Source: Desulfoferrobacter suflitae (lineage in GTDB: Bacteria > Desulfobacterota > Syntrophobacteria > Syntrophobacterales > Syntrophobacteraceae). Taken from it: a stretch of DNA of 64,000 nucleotides. Both the position numbers and the translations under genes were made by a program. Location: NCBI RefSeq assembly GCF_022603395.1, contig NZ_JAIBKA010000009.1:150167-214166 (forward strand), given 5' to 3'. The notes beneath the pieces were generated by a model. The model made no database searches and was not told where the DNA came from. It saw only the letters and a program-made list of their open reading frames with translations. Shown here one piece after another: positions 8,363-18,765 of this stretch (its first letter is position 1; each line of letters begins with the position of its first letter).

Positions 8363-10852
8363 ATGGACGCGAAGTATTTCCCTAAAAATATTGAGAAAAA
8401 ATGGCAGGATCATTGGCATCGGGAACGCCTTTTTGAAACCAGGGCGGATCCTGCCCTCAAGAAGTTTTATCTGCTGGAGATGTTCCCCTATCCGTCCGGC
8501 CGCATTCATATGGGTCATGTTCGAAACTACACCATCGGCGATGTGGTCGCCAGGTTCCTGCGTATGCAGGGGTACAACGTGCTCCACCCGATGGGCTGGG
8601 ACGCCTTCGGGATGCCCGCCGAAAATGCCGCCATCAAAGCGAAAACACACCCGGCCAAATGGACCTACGACAACATCGATTATATGCGCGGGCAGCTGCA
8701 AAAACTCGGCTTTTCCTACGACTGGTCGAGGGAATTTGCCACCTGCGATGTCTCCTACTACCGCTGGGAACAACTGTTTTTTCTCAAAATGTACGAGCGG
8801 GGCCTCGCCTATAAGGGCTCCGCCTATGTCAACTGGTGCGGCACCTGTCAGACGGTGCTGGCGAACGAGCAGGTGGAAGGCGGGGCATGCTGGCGCTGCG
8901 ATCAGCCGGTGGTGCAAAAGGAGATGGAGCAGTGGTTTTTCAAGATAACGGCCTATGTTGAAGAACTGCTGGATTACACTTTCAAGCTGCCCGGCTGGCC
9001 GGAACGGGTGCTCGCCATGCAGCAGAACTGGATCGGCAAGAGCCTGGGCAGTGAAATTATCTTTCCGATGGAGTCCGGGGGCGCAGGCATAAAGGTCTTC
9101 ACCACCAGAGCCGATACGCTGTTTGGGGCGACTTTTATGAGTTTGGCCCCGGAGCACCCGCTGGTGGCGGAGATCTGCCGGACCGCGGTGCAGCGGGATG
9201 CCATTGAAGCTTTCGTGGAGCGTGCAAAACAGGCGCAGCGCAGCGATCGCACGGCGGATTTGCTGGAAAAGGAAGGGGTCTTCACCGGGAGTTACTGCAT
9301 CAATCCCATGACACAGGAAAAGATGCCGATCTATGTGGCAAACTTCGTCGTCATGGAATACGGGACGGGTGCCGTGATGGCCGTGCCGGCACACGACCAG
9401 AGAGACTTCGAGTTTGCCCGCAAGTACGGTCTGCCCATCAAGGTGGTCATCAAACCGGAAGATTTGACCGGTATTCCGCCGGCGGAGAGCTTGACCGAAG
9501 CATACGAGGAAGACGGGGTGCTGGTGGATTCGGGCACGTTCAGCGGTATGACTTCGGCCCGGGCGCGTGAAGCAATCACCGCAGCGCTCGCAGGCAGGGA
9601 GCAGGGACGTCAAACGGTGCAATATCGGCTGCGCGATTGGGGCATTTCCCGACAGCGCTACTGGGGTGCACCGATTCCCATCATCTACTGCGACCAGTGC
9701 GGAACCGTGCCGGTTCCCGAAGCGGACTTGCCCGTAGTGCTGCCGACGGATGTCGCAATGCTGCCAAACGGTGCTTCCCCGCTGCCCGTCTGCGAAGCCT
9801 TCAACAGGACCGTTTGCCCCCAATGCGCAGGCCCGGCTCGACGCGAAACCGACACCATGGATACCTTTGTTGAATCGTCCTGGTATTTTGCCCGATTTGC
9901 CTGTGCCGACTACACGGCCGGTCCTCTCGATAAAGAGCGGGTCGATTACTGGCTGCCCGTCGATCAGTATATCGGCGGCATTGAGCACGCAGTTCTGCAC
10001 CTGCTCTATTCCAGGTTCTTCGTGAAGGTGCTGCGCGATATGGGCTATGTGGACATGGACGAGCCGTTCCTGAATCTCCTGACCCAGGGGATGGTGATCA
10101 AAGACGGCGCTAAGATGAGCAAATCCAAAGGCAATGTGGTCGATCCGGATGAGATGATCGAGGCCTACGGTGCGGATACAGTGCGTCTCTTCTGCCTGTT
10201 CGCGTCGCCCCCCGAGCGCGATCTGGACTGGAGCGAGCAGGGGGTTGAAGGGTCCTTCAGATTTCTTGCGCGAGTGTGGCGCATGGTGGCCGAAAACCTG
10301 GATCACCTCAGAGCGGCGCCGGCTTATGCGGGCAACGGGGATCTGCCGGCCGACCTGCTGGAGCTCCATCGCAAGACGCACCAAACCATCAAGAAGGTGA
10401 CCGAAGACATCCGTGATCGGTTTCATTTCAATACCGCCATCGCTGCCGTCATGGAATTGGTCAACCAAATCTATCAGACCCTTGAAAACAACGGGAAGTC
10501 GGGGGAGTCCCGGCGGGTTCTAAGGAAAGCCGTTGAGACCGTCATACTGTGCATTTCGCCCATGGTGCCGCATATCGCCGAAGAATTATGGCGCTGCCTG
10601 GGTCATCAAGAGAGTGTCATGAAGATGCCCTGGCCGGCATGGAGTGAACAGGCCCTGAAAACTGAAGAAACTCTCATCGTGGTGCAGGTGAACGGCAAGC
10701 TGAGGAGTCGCATAACCGTTCCCTCCGGTGCGACGGAGGAAGCATTGCGGCGTGCTGCCGTTGACGACGGCAAGATTCAGGACTTCATTGGGGGCAAAAA
10801 GGTCAAGAAAGTCGTGGTGGTCCCCAACAAACTGGTGAATATTGTGGTCTAA
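8363..10852 (+). CDS. leuS: Leucyl-tRNA synthetase
   Basis: Charges tRNA-Leu with leucine. The 829-residue protein is a class I synthetase with [12 protein letters not shown] at 41-52 (the HIGH signature is HMGH, 49-52) and KMSKS at 584-588. The CP1 editing domain is present, with [12 protein letters not shown] and an [12 protein letters not shown] segment. A zinc-type CxxC knuckle is seen in WCGTCQTVL. The C-terminal anticodon domain is complete. Start ATG at 8363 is preceded by GAAGGTGATTC. It is followed by lptE and holA, an order also seen in other proteobacteria. Confidence 0.98.
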   Translation: MDAKYFPKNIEKKWQDHWHRERLFETRADPALKKFYLLEMFPYPSGRIHMGHVRNYTIGDVVARFLRMQGYNVLHPMGWDAFGMPAENAAIKAKTHPAKWTYDNIDYMRGQLQKLGFSYDWSREFATCDVSYYRWEQLFFLKMYERGLAYKGSAYVNWCGTCQTVLANEQVEGGACWRCDQPVVQKEMEQWFFKITAYVEELLDYTFKLPGWPERVLAMQQNWIGKSLGSEIIFPMESGGAGIKVFTTRADTLFGATFMSLAPEHPLVAEICRTAVQRDAIEAFVERAKQAQRSDRTADLLEKEGVFTGSYCINPMTQEKMPIYVANFVVMEYGTGAVMAVPAHDQRDFEFARKYGLPIKVVIKPEDLTGIPPAESLTEAYEEDGVLVDSGTFSGMTSARAREAITAALAGREQGRQTVQYRLRDWGISRQRYWGAPIPIIYCDQCGTVPVPEADLPVVLPTDVAMLPNGASPLPVCEAFNRTVCPQCAGPARRETDTMDTFVESSWYFARFACADYTAGPLDKERVDYWLPVDQYIGGIEHAVLHLLYSRFFVKVLRDMGYVDMDEPFLNLLTQGMVIKDGAKMSKSKGNVVDPDEMIEAYGADTVRLFCLFASPPERDLDWSEQGVEGSFRFLARVWRMVAENLDHLRAAPAYAGNGDLPADLLELHRKTHQTIKKVTEDIRDRFHFNTAIAAVMELVNQIYQTLENNGKSGESRRVLRKAVETVILCISPMVPHIAEELWRCLGHQESVMKMPWPAWSEQALKTEETLIVVQVNGKLRSRITVPSGATEEALRRAAVDDGKIQDFIGGKKVKKVVVVPNKLVNIVV

Positions 10853-11010
10853 GCGGGTGGCATGATCGCGCCTCAAGACGCAGCAGGGCACTGCCCGGCC
10901 TGCCCCGATTCCCCGGCAACTGAAAGAAAAACCCGGCGAAGATTAAAACGAAGGAAGGCGCCGCACCGGCCTATGGAATTTTCTAGGGAAGCAGCCAGGA
11001 GCAAACGAAT

Positions 11011-11535
11011 ATGCCAATTTTAATGAGTTTGAAAGCCTTGGTATTTTGCCTGCTGCTGCTCCTCGGGGGATGCGGATACCGCTTTTCCGGGGAGGGCCCC
11101 GGTCCGCAGCCGGGCTTGCAGCGCATCGCCATTCCCGTTTTCGAAAACAACACATCGGAAGCCGGGTTGGAGGCCCTTTTTGCGTCGGCGCTGCGGAGAG
11201 AATTCATCCTGCGCAGCCAACTCCAGGTGGTTCCCGTAGAACAGGCCGAGGCCATACTGAAAGGGCGCATCACCAATATTTATACCTCCAGGGTGGCGCA
11301 GCGGGAGGTCGAAGAAACCATTCAAACGCGTCTCTTCCTGACGGTGGATATTCGCTGCGAAGATGCGCAGACCGGCAGGGTCATCTGGCAATACCCCGGT
11401 TACACCTATTACCGGACCTATTCGGAAGCTTCCAACGATCCGGTCGTGTTGTACGAAAACCGGAGGCGGGCCGAAGAGTTCCTTGCCCGGGAGATGTCCA
11501 TTCGGATCCATGATCGCTTTTTGGCCAATTTCTGA
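11011..11535 (+). CDS. lptE: LPS-assembly lipoprotein LptE
   Basis: LptE is the outer-membrane lipoprotein that plugs LptD and helps insert lipopolysaccharide. The 174-residue protein starts with a hydrophobic stretch ending in LLLLGGC, a lipobox with the lipidated cysteine at C21, followed by GYRFSG, the usual LptE start. Residues such as IAIPVFENNTSEAGLE and REFILRSQLQVV match the family pattern. It sits 158 bp after leuS and 8 bp before holA. The lipobox and neighbours make the call secure despite low family conservation. Confidence 0.88.
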   Translation: MPILMSLKALVFCLLLLLGGCGYRFSGEGPGPQPGLQRIAIPVFENNTSEAGLEALFASALRREFILRSQLQVVPVEQAEAILKGRITNIYTSRVAQREVEETIQTRLFLTVDIRCEDAQTGRVIWQYPGYTYYRTYSEASNDPVVLYENRRRAEEFLAREMSIRIHDRFLANF

Positions 11536-11543
11536 TCACCGGC

Positions 11544-12560
11544 ATGAAACCCTTTGAATTTCAAAAACATCTGGCCAAGGGCCCTTTGGCTCCCGTGTAC
11601 CTGTTCAAGGGAGATGCGGACCTGCTCATGGAAGAGGCGTGGGCCGGGCTGGTCGAGCGGGTCATTCCAGCCAATGCGCGACGCTTCAATGGAGAGAAGC
11701 TGGCGGCCAAAGATTGCCCGGCCGTCGAGGTGGTGAACCGGTTGAGGGCGCTCCCCATGTTCGGCAGCAAACGGCTCATCATGGTTCGGGGGGCGCATGC
11801 CTGGCAGAAGGATCAGCAAAAACCGCTTCTCGCTTACCTGGAGGAGCCTTACCCGAGCGCCTGCCTGGTGCTCACCGTGTCGAGCAGGAAAGGCACAGAA
11901 AAACTGGAAGCGGCGGCAGCGTCCGTCGGTGTGGTGGTGGACTTTGTCGGGCCCACTGAATGGAACGTCGCCCAGTGGCTGCAGGAAAGAGCGCGCAGTA
12001 AGAACAAAAAACTGACCCCCCAGGCGGCCTCCGTTTTGTTTGACCAGACGGGGCTCGATTTGTACCGGCTCGAGCAGGAACTGGAAAAGCTGACCGTCTA
12101 CGTCGGTGAGCGGGGGACCATCGATGTGGCTGATGTGCAGGAACTGGCGAGTGCGCAGCGCGGTTTCACCATCTTTGAGCTGCTGCGCCTCATCAGCCGG
12201 CGTGATACCAGTCAGGCGGTGAAGGCCATGCGACGACTGCTTCTCTCGGGAGAACAGCCGCTGGTGATTCTTGCCCTCATGGCCAGACAGGTGAGGCTCT
12301 TGTGGCAAAGCAGGGATGCCGTGGAGCGCGGGATGACTCCGGCCGATTTAAGCCGCCGGCTGCGCCTTCCGCAATCGGTGGTAAAAAATTACGTCAAAGA
12401 GTCTGCTTCTTTTTCGCAGCAGGAGCTTAGCCGGATTCACAAAGCCATTCGCCAAGTGGATATTGGCCTGAAGGGGATGGGGACCAAACCCGAATGGTTT
12501 ATGGAGCATCTGGTTCTGAGGCTGTCCGAGGGGCTGGGCGGACTGACGTCGTCGTTTTAA
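11544..12560 (+). CDS. holA: DNA polymerase III delta subunit
   Basis: HolA is the clamp-loader wrench that opens the beta sliding clamp. The 338-residue protein has the typical N-terminal GPLAPVYLFKGDADLLMEEA, the central LTPQAASVLFDQTGLDLYRLEQELEKL segment (given here in the protein; roughly residues 153-180) and the C-terminal LILRxQ-like helical collar ending in KPEWFMEHLVLRLSEG. It starts 8 bp after lptE and is likely translated from the same message. It ends just before a strong palindrome and the convergent rpsT gene. Confidence 0.9.
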   Translation: MKPFEFQKHLAKGPLAPVYLFKGDADLLMEEAWAGLVERVIPANARRFNGEKLAAKDCPAVEVVNRLRALPMFGSKRLIMVRGAHAWQKDQQKPLLAYLEEPYPSACLVLTVSSRKGTEKLEAAAASVGVVVDFVGPTEWNVAQWLQERARSKNKKLTPQAASVLFDQTGLDLYRLEQELEKLTVYVGERGTIDVADVQELASAQRGFTIFELLRLISRRDTSQAVKAMRRLLLSGEQPLVILALMARQVRLLWQSRDAVERGMTPADLSRRLRLPQSVVKNYVKESASFSQQELSRIHKAIRQVDIGLKGMGTKPEWFMEHLVLRLSEGLGGLTSSF

Positions 12561-12570
12561 GGTAAGCCCC

Positions 12571-12603
12571 GGGCAGCGTCACGCGCGGCGCGTGACGCTG
12601 CCC
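12571..12603. terminator. Long perfect palindrome between convergent holA and rpsT
   Basis: GGGCAGCGTCACGCG pairs with CGCGTGACGCTGCCC over about 16 bp around a tight centre. It lies 11 bp after the holA stop and 53 bp from the rpsT stop, where a bidirectional terminator would be expected. It lacks a clear T run. The core GCGTCACGCG-x-CGCGTGACGC is shared with the dispersed GTAGGTTGGG repeat family, so it may be a repeat used as a terminator. Confidence 0.6.
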
Positions 12604-12655
12604 CAACCTGCGGAAACAGCCCGCAACCCTTTGCCGTGCCGATCATGTCAATATT

Positions 12656-12934
12656 CTATGAACCCTCGGCCTGCAACAGGGCGTTCACCCTCTGCGTCAA
12701 GCGGGAAATTTTGCGGGCCGCCTTGTTCTTGTGAATGACCCCTTTTTGAGCGGTCCTGTCGATAACGGATATGGCTTCCTTCAGTGACTGCTGGACGACA
12801 TCACGAGCATTGGAAGCGAGCGCATCTTCCAGGTTGTTGATGACGTTTTTCATGCGCGTCTTGCGCGCCCGGTTGCGAACCCGGCGTTTCTCGTTTTGCT
12901 TTGCCCTCTTGATGGCCGATGGATGATTTGCCAA
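12656..12934 (-). CDS. rpsT: 30S ribosomal protein S20
   Basis: A 92-residue basic protein that binds 16S rRNA early in small-subunit assembly. It starts MANHPSAIKRAKQNEKRRVRN and has conserved KTRMKNVINNLEDAL and GVIHKNKAARKISRLTQRVNAL. The start codon is TTG, with a strong AGGAGG 9 bases upstream. A UUG start is also used by Escherichia coli rpsT, where it is tied to autogenous control. The 316 bases between this start and the next gene hold its promoter region and nothing else that I can recognise. Confidence 0.97.
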   Translation of the reverse strand: MANHPSAIKRAKQNEKRRVRNRARKTRMKNVINNLEDALASNARDVVQQSLKEAISVIDRTAQKGVIHKNKAARKISRLTQRVNALLQAEGS

Positions 12935-13250
12935 AGTAAAAACCTCCTATATTCAAAAAGTTCTTATGTGGACACCATGCAAAAATCCAGAAGCATTAAA
13001 ACATTACATATAGCTTCCTGCGTCAGCGAGGTCAACAAATATTCGCACCGACTACCCCGACCTCTACCTTGACAACCATTGCACATTTTCATATTTTAGC
13101 GCACCAAAATGCAGATTGGGCTTGTAAAGTAGAGATTATTGCACACCACGCTTGTGAATTCCTCTGAATTGCTTTTGGTACAGAAGCGATGTCCCATAGC
13201 GCTGAAAGAAGCTTTCTCATGAATCGCCTCAAACAGAAGAGTCATGATTC

Positions 13251-15878
13251 ATGTTTTGTATAGAACTTTTCTTTCTGTACTCGACAATCTATCTGGCTCT
13301 CTTCGTAACCGGTTATGGTCTTAGTTCACTATTGTGCAGGCGAGGAAACGGCACATACGGGTTGATTTTGGCACCGGTGATTGGCTCGATTATGTTGTCG
13401 ATCTTGCCCATTTATTTCAGTCTATTGGGAATCAAGACACAGTTTGCTTCCTGGCTTGTGTTGCTGGCAACTGTAATTCTATCCTTGCTGGAGCTGAGCA
13501 AAAAATGGGGGGCCCTCAATAAATTCCAATGGGAGCATGCGGTCTTAGCCGTGTGTGTGGTGATCCCGGTCATTCCTGCGGCGGTGATTCTTTTGCGTGC
13601 AGGCAGCTTGACCTCGATTCTGGACAGCTATTCCCTTTTCGTTACCGCTCCGGCGGAATATCTCGTCCATCACCCTTTCACGCAGGATGTCCGGGTCGAT
13701 TACAGCAAACCCATAACCAACCTGCTGAGCGAGGTTATCGGAAAAGGGGAATATTTCGGATTTTTTTTCCTGATCGCCTCATTCGCCTCTTACACGGGCA
13801 TACCGCCCTACAAGCTCTACCTGCTCTTGTCGTCCGTAGTCGGCTCCTTGCTGCCCATAAGTGTGTTCGTTGCCTGCCGGGCGGGATTTAATGCGACCCG
13901 GGGTCAAGCTCTTGCGGTGGCTTTTTTGAGCGCCCTGAATTATGGGTACTTTGCCTGGCCTGTTATGGGGCAAATGCCCATTTCGATGGGGATCATCTAC
14001 CTGATCTTGATCATCGGCTTCATTCCCCGAATGTGCGATTGCGACAACAAGCGAGAATTAATCTTCTATTCGCTGATCATCGCTGGGTTGTGTTCCGTCT
14101 ACTGGATCCTGCTGCCTTACGCCGTCGGCCTCTATTGCATCTACGGTTTGCTTTCGTGGAAACCCCGGTCCCCTCTCCGACCGCTGCTAAATGGTGTCAA
14201 ACTGAGCCTGGGAGCCATGCTCATTAATCCATTCATGGTGGTCTTTGTCGCTTTGCATGGATTCGAGATACTCACCGTAACATCCCAATATACGGATAAC
14301 ATCCCCCGGTACCCGCATCTTGGGGAAATTTTGGGCTTGAGGCAGCATTTCAGCCGAATCGAGTGTGGAACTGCGGACCACTATCTGCTGATTTACGCTG
14401 CGGCGGCAGCCTTGATTTTGATAGCGGCAGGGGCCTGGCAGCGAATCAGGTCGAAAGATCGGCTTGTCTCAGCCTGCCTCGTTTTGTTCCTGGCTGGTTG
14501 GAGCTTTTTCTATGCGGTGGATTTCACTTATCACTTCTACAAGCATTCGATCATTAGCCTATTTGCACTTCTTGTGCTCCTGGTGTACGGTATCGACTAT
14601 GTAATGAAGCTGATTCGCCCCGTCTTCGGCAAGCTCATTATGGGATTGTCCTGCGCCATCATCGTCATGTTGTCTAGCATGACGTTTGCTCGCTTCACCG
14701 CTACCCGCTACCCGCTGCTGGGAGACTCCCTCATGGCATTGCAGCATGTTTCCAGGACCGTCCCGCGCACTGCTCCCGTCCTGATCAATTCTCACTGGCC
14801 GACTGAAGAAGCATGGCTGTCTTTCTTTTTGCAGGAGCACAGCTTGAAGCTGAATGGATCCCTGGAGCCGTGGGGCTTTTGGATACTGGCCCCGTTTTCC
14901 GGCAGGCCCAATGCCCGCTTTTTCTTCGACCCGTTGCAGGATGAGATCGATTACACTCTGACCCCGACATCTGTTGTCAGACGTGACATTGTAGACCCGG
15001 AGTACCAGCATATCGTCTATCAGAACGAGGGCTATATTCTGTCAAAAGGTTTGCCGGTTCCCTATCTGCTTCGGGGTTGGGGCGGGCTTGAGGGGGCCGA
15101 TGAACGCCGGTTTCGGCGCATGGGAAGAGAAAGTTCAGTCGTTTTCGGCGGCTCGGAGCGCACTTCTTTGCTGCGGATAGAGGGCTGGATCCCCGGCATT
15201 GTGGATGATCCCGTGCGGCTTTCTGTTGCCTGGAACGGGAGCACAATCGAGGACTTCGCTCCCACGCATTCGGAGTTCTCCAGACTTTATCTGTTGCCCG
15301 CGGCCAAATTGACAGAACAGCGCAACCTGCTGCACCTCTATTCCGAGGGGCTTTTTTCCAAAGCACGCTATCAGGCTCTCGATATGAGGCCCGGCTTGAG
15401 AATTAAGTCCATAGACCTGTGGCCGGTGGACGATGCGTCTTGGAACGTGGTGGACATAGGAGCCGCTGGAGATGAAAAATTCTTGTCGCGCGGCTGGCAT
15501 CAAACGGAGGCCTGGGGAGACGGGACCACCGTCAGGTGGGTAGAGGGCACGAGCGCCTCTTTGGAAATTCTGGCAAACCGCGTGAGGGGGGTGCAGATGG
15601 AACTCAGACTGATCCCCTTCCACTATCCGGGGGGACCGGTTCAAGAAATGACCGTTTCTGTGAATGGAAGTTGCATTGCCATGCGGAAACTGGAGGATCA
15701 TGACTTTGCGCCCCTTACCGTCACAGTCCCTGGCGGAGTATTGAAATATGGTTTGAATTCCGTGAAGTTGGACTTTTCATTCAGTGCGGTGCCCCTTGAA
15801 GTGGTGCCTGGCAGCGAAGATGGGCGTAGCCTGTCTGCAGCCCTTGATTACGTCCAATTGAAAGGGCTTGCCGAATGA
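13251..15878 (+). CDS. Large multi-pass membrane protein with C-terminal extracytoplasmic domain (unknown, GT-C-like)
   Basis: An 875-residue protein. Residues 1 to about 490 are a string of roughly ten or more hydrophobic segments, as in GT-C lipid-phospho-sugar glycosyltransferases. The rest, about 490-875, is soluble and rich in beta-type sequence, such as SLLRIEGWIPG and VQEMTVSVNGSC, suggesting an external carbohydrate- or lipid-facing domain. I recognise no catalytic motif and no family name. It is convergent with a radical SAM gene, 26 bp apart, and lies in a region of similar membrane glycosyltransferases. A role in surface glycan transfer is inference. Confidence 0.55.
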   Translation: MFCIELFFLYSTIYLALFVTGYGLSSLLCRRGNGTYGLILAPVIGSIMLSILPIYFSLLGIKTQFASWLVLLATVILSLLELSKKWGALNKFQWEHAVLAVCVVIPVIPAAVILLRAGSLTSILDSYSLFVTAPAEYLVHHPFTQDVRVDYSKPITNLLSEVIGKGEYFGFFFLIASFASYTGIPPYKLYLLLSSVVGSLLPISVFVACRAGFNATRGQALAVAFLSALNYGYFAWPVMGQMPISMGIIYLILIIGFIPRMCDCDNKRELIFYSLIIAGLCSVYWILLPYAVGLYCIYGLLSWKPRSPLRPLLNGVKLSLGAMLINPFMVVFVALHGFEILTVTSQYTDNIPRYPHLGEILGLRQHFSRIECGTADHYLLIYAAAAALILIAAGAWQRIRSKDRLVSACLVLFLAGWSFFYAVDFTYHFYKHSIISLFALLVLLVYGIDYVMKLIRPVFGKLIMGLSCAIIVMLSSMTFARFTATRYPLLGDSLMALQHVSRTVPRTAPVLINSHWPTEEAWLSFFLQEHSLKLNGSLEPWGFWILAPFSGRPNARFFFDPLQDEIDYTLTPTSVVRRDIVDPEYQHIVYQNEGYILSKGLPVPYLLRGWGGLEGADERRFRRMGRESSVVFGGSERTSLLRIEGWIPGIVDDPVRLSVAWNGSTIEDFAPTHSEFSRLYLLPAAKLTEQRNLLHLYSEGLFSKARYQALDMRPGLRIKSIDLWPVDDASWNVVDIGAAGDEKFLSRGWHQTEAWGDGTTVRWVEGTSASLEILANRVRGVQMELRLIPFHYPGGPVQEMTVSVNGSCIAMRKLEDHDFAPLTVTVPGGVLKYGLNSVKLDFSFSAVPLEVVPGSEDGRSLSAALDYVQLKGLAE

Positions 15879-15904
15879 GTTGAGGGATGAGAAACGGGGA
15901 ATCA

Positions 15905-17035
15905 CTATCGAGGCAGCCTGGGCTTGCGCGGAACAAGCATGCAGCAGCCCCAGCAGCCGGGGAATATCCTGGCCGCTTGCAGATGCTTTCTGAAAATCCT
16001 CGCCCTGCGGTTGTTGAGCAATGTCTTGATGCGGTGCTCTCGAACATTGCCCGTAACGGTGTAAGGGCATATGAGCAGGTCGCCGTAGGCTGAGATGCCC
16101 ACCCCGTACCAGGGATAATAGCAGCGATACCCGGCGAGTCTTCGCTTATCGTGGTAGTGATTGATGATTTCCCTGAAATCGAAACCTTGAGGCGTGGTCC
16201 TCAATTGAATCTCGGATCGGGCGGCATCCTCCTGGATTCTTCTGAGCTGTTCCTCGAGGATGACCGGGGCAACGGGCTTGACCGGCGGCGGCGGCTCCAG
16301 ATAGGAGCCCGCGGCACACCTCCCGGTGCGGCTGGCCTGCGGCAGCATACTCATGGCCATCACGTTGAAAATGTCCACCCGGCACTGCTTCGCCACCTGG
16401 TAAATGGCATAGAGCTCCCTCACATTGTTTTCGGAGATGACGGTCTTGAGCTCTATCAGCGGATACTTCCTGTTCTTTGATGCCTTGTAATGAGCTAATG
16501 AGTGCAGACCTTCGATGGTCTTCGCGTAGGCCCATGGGCGCCCGGTGATACGATTGTGGGTGTCGGCCAACCCCTCCAGGCTGATGCCCACTAGAATCAG
16601 CCCGGGCGTCAATAGATTTCTCGATCCCAGGTCAACCAAGGATTCGGCCGTCTTGCCGCCGATCCTCGTTCCGTTGGTGAAGATATGCGTTTTGTTGCGC
16701 TCCGATGCCGCCCCGAGCAGATCAGCAAACCCGGCTTTCACAAACGGTTCACCCCCGGTAAAAGAGATTACTGCCGTTGGAGGAGCCTGTTCAACAATGT
16801 TGTGGCACTCGCCGATGGAAAGCTCGAATCGATTTGCTGATGCTGGCATGCTGCCACTGTCAGAGCTCTGCAGAAACTGGCAGAAATCGCAGCTCAGGTT
16901 GCAGTTGTATGTCACTTCCAGGAAAAGCTGCAAGGGAGGCAGGCTGTAGCCCGGCAACAGGTGTAGAGGCAGGGAGCTGTACCCATTGACTATTTGCTGA
17001 TAGAGAAACGAATAATTCATCATGTTCAATTGCAC
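15905..17035 (-). CDS. Radical SAM protein with SPASM-like C-terminus (unknown substrate)
   Basis: A 376-residue enzyme with the 4Fe-4S motif CNLSCDFC (CxxxCxxC) in the segment LEVTYNCNLSCDFCQF and the SAM-binding SFTGGEPFVKAGF. A later GTRIGGKTAESLVDLGS and SLEGLADTHNRITG follow the fold of anaerobic-maturase type proteins. The C-terminus has C-rich patches (CYYPWYGVGISAYGDLLICP and FPGCWGCCML) that fit an auxiliary cluster. It is not close to ahbC or ahbD beyond the shared fold. It lies 71 bp after, and on the same strand as, a membrane glycosyltransferase-like gene, so glycan or lipid modification is a possible role. Confidence 0.75.
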   Translation of the reverse strand: MQLNMMNYSFLYQQIVNGYSSLPLHLLPGYSLPPLQLFLEVTYNCNLSCDFCQFLQSSDSGSMPASANRFELSIGECHNIVEQAPPTAVISFTGGEPFVKAGFADLLGAASERNKTHIFTNGTRIGGKTAESLVDLGSRNLLTPGLILVGISLEGLADTHNRITGRPWAYAKTIEGLHSLAHYKASKNRKYPLIELKTVISENNVRELYAIYQVAKQCRVDIFNVMAMSMLPQASRTGRCAAGSYLEPPPPVKPVAPVILEEQLRRIQEDAARSEIQLRTTPQGFDFREIINHYHDKRRLAGYRCYYPWYGVGISAYGDLLICPYTVTGNVREHRIKTLLNNRRARIFRKHLQAARIFPGCWGCCMLVPRKPRLPR

Positions 17036-17106
17036 CCAAGTCCCACTAATCCGTCATTTACAAGAGGCGCGGAGCTCGTCATGCGCGCGGTCGGATCGGT
17101 GGATCG

Positions 17107-18765
17107 TCAGTTGTGTTCCTGCCGGAACTGGTATATCGCAGTTCCGGCATTGTTGTAGACGGGCTTGAGGTAGCGAGCTCCAGCAGGTTCGAAGCCTCCC
17201 CATTCTCTCTCAATATCGCTGAAAAATACATAGCTCACATGGTACTTCTTGAGAAGTTCTATTCTAAAATCATCCGATTCGCGTACATCAAAAAATCGTG
17301 CAACCAGCCGGTTTTTCCCTGCGTAATCGACGGTAAAATGACCATGCCCGCTAAATGCCGTTACCGAAGCATCGACCGGTAAATGGTACCCATTGGGTGG
17401 AGCTGACAAAACCACATCTTCCGGAGATGCGTTTTCGGCCAGCCAGGAAAAGGCCTGCGCTACGTGTTCGGGTATATGGGAAGGGCGCGAGTGGGTGGCA
17501 AGGGTAGCAAACAGCTTGCCGTAGAGGACCATGTTGGACGGGAAGCACAGGACAATGGCAGCCAGGGAAACAGCCATGACCCAGTTCCTTTCCTCCCACT
17601 TCAATCGGCGCGACAGATTTCGTCCCACGTCCGTCCTCAGTAAGGCGGGAATGCATTGTCCGTAGAGGAGTCGTGCGGCCAAAATGGGGGCGACGATGTA
17701 GCACAATCCCGCACTTTCCATACCCCAGGGAACGATGGGATAGGTGTATATGAGCCCGCCGATAATCGTAACCCATATGTAAAGGAACAATTTCGGCTTG
17801 TCCCACTCTCTGAAGTTCCTCCATCCATCAAACCCGCCCAAGGCTATTAACAGGGGAAGCCCAAGCCAAAGGATCATCTCCAGCGGTGTGAAGGCTTCAA
17901 AGGATACCGCCTGGAATACCTCGCGGAGTACGGAGCGGCGCAGAAAGAGGTAGTATATAAAAATCGGAGAAGCGGTCAAGGCGGCAGTGAGATAGTTCTT
18001 CAAGTGGAGCCATTGGATTTTCCGCCGGCGCATGGAGAGGATCGAAGGGAAGAGCAGGAGAATGAGGAATGCGGCGGGTAGATCATATGGCCGGATAAAG
18101 CCCTGGAGCATAATGGTGAGTCCGGACAGGACGAAATAAACGATCCGGTGGGTTTGCTCGCCCTTGAGCAGGAATGCATAGCTCAGGCACACCAGGGCGA
18201 GGGAACGGACAAAGTGGGGCTTGTTGATGAGATACCCGAATAAGTTCACTCCCTCAATGTCCCACACCCGTATCGGCCAGGACTGTCCGGTGACTTTGTG
18301 CACCAGCCACAGGGTCCAACCGAGGCCGGACGTCAAGACGATCCAAAGAAACACGGCCCTGCGTTGCGTGACATCGACGAAAAAGCAGCCGACGAAGTAA
18401 TATAGGGTGATGCACGCCATGACGATTGTCAGGCATCTTTCCAGTTGGAATGCGGCAATCATGGAAAGCCCCGAGTATCTGGCCAATCTGCCGAGTAACA
18501 GCCACTCCAGGTTGAAATAGAAAGGTTCGTGCTGTTCCGGGGTGAGCCTGTCTTCAAAAAGGATGTGCCCTTCCTGAGCCTGCTTTTGCCACATGAAATA
18601 CATGTAGGTGCCCGGAACATCCCACCCGATCAAACCAACAAATTGCTTGTCGGCAGGGCACGACAGATGAGCGTAGAGGTACGGTAGAGAACTGAGGCAG
18701 ATCAGTACAAAGGCCGTGGATAGCAGAAAAGCGGTGCGGCCGCGTAGCCAACTAACATTCATCAA
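17107..18765 (-). CDS. Multi-pass membrane protein, probable GT-C glycosyltransferase-like
   Basis: A 552-residue protein with an N-terminal signal-anchor (LLSTAFVLICLSSLPYLYAH), then a first external loop with acidic and aromatic residues (GWDVPGTYMYFMWQKQAQEG), then many membrane segments and a C-terminal soluble tail from about residue 430 (AENASPEDVVLSAPPNGYHL). This layout is typical of GT-C enzymes such as ArnT or Wbp membrane transferases, where the first loop carries the catalytic acid. I cannot assign a donor or acceptor. The radical SAM gene follows 71 bp downstream. Confidence 0.55.
   Translation of the reverse strand: MMNVSWLRGRTAFLLSTAFVLICLSSLPYLYAHLSCPADKQFVGLIGWDVPGTYMYFMWQKQAQEGHILFEDRLTPEQHEPFYFNLEWLLLGRLARYSGLSMIAAFQLERCLTIVMACITLYYFVGCFFVDVTQRRAVFLWIVLTSGLGWTLWLVHKVTGQSWPIRVWDIEGVNLFGYLINKPHFVRSLALVCLSYAFLLKGEQTHRIVYFVLSGLTIMLQGFIRPYDLPAAFLILLLFPSILSMRRRKIQWLHLKNYLTAALTASPIFIYYLFLRRSVLREVFQAVSFEAFTPLEMILWLGLPLLIALGGFDGWRNFREWDKPKLFLYIWVTIIGGLIYTYPIVPWGMESAGLCYIVAPILAARLLYGQCIPALLRTDVGRNLSRRLKWEERNWVMAVSLAAIVLCFPSNMVLYGKLFATLATHSRPSHIPEHVAQAFSWLAENASPEDVVLSAPPNGYHLPVDASVTAFSGHGHFTVDYAGKNRLVARFFDVRESDDFRIELLKKYHVSYVFFSDIEREWGGFEPAGARYLKPVYNNAGTAIYQFRQEHN

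Noticed and set aside
8348..10468. Very long open frame on the minus strand opposite leuS (about 700 codons)
   Set aside because: It lies entirely antisense to a clear leucyl-tRNA synthetase gene, has no recognisable domain and its composition is what GC-rich antisense frames give.
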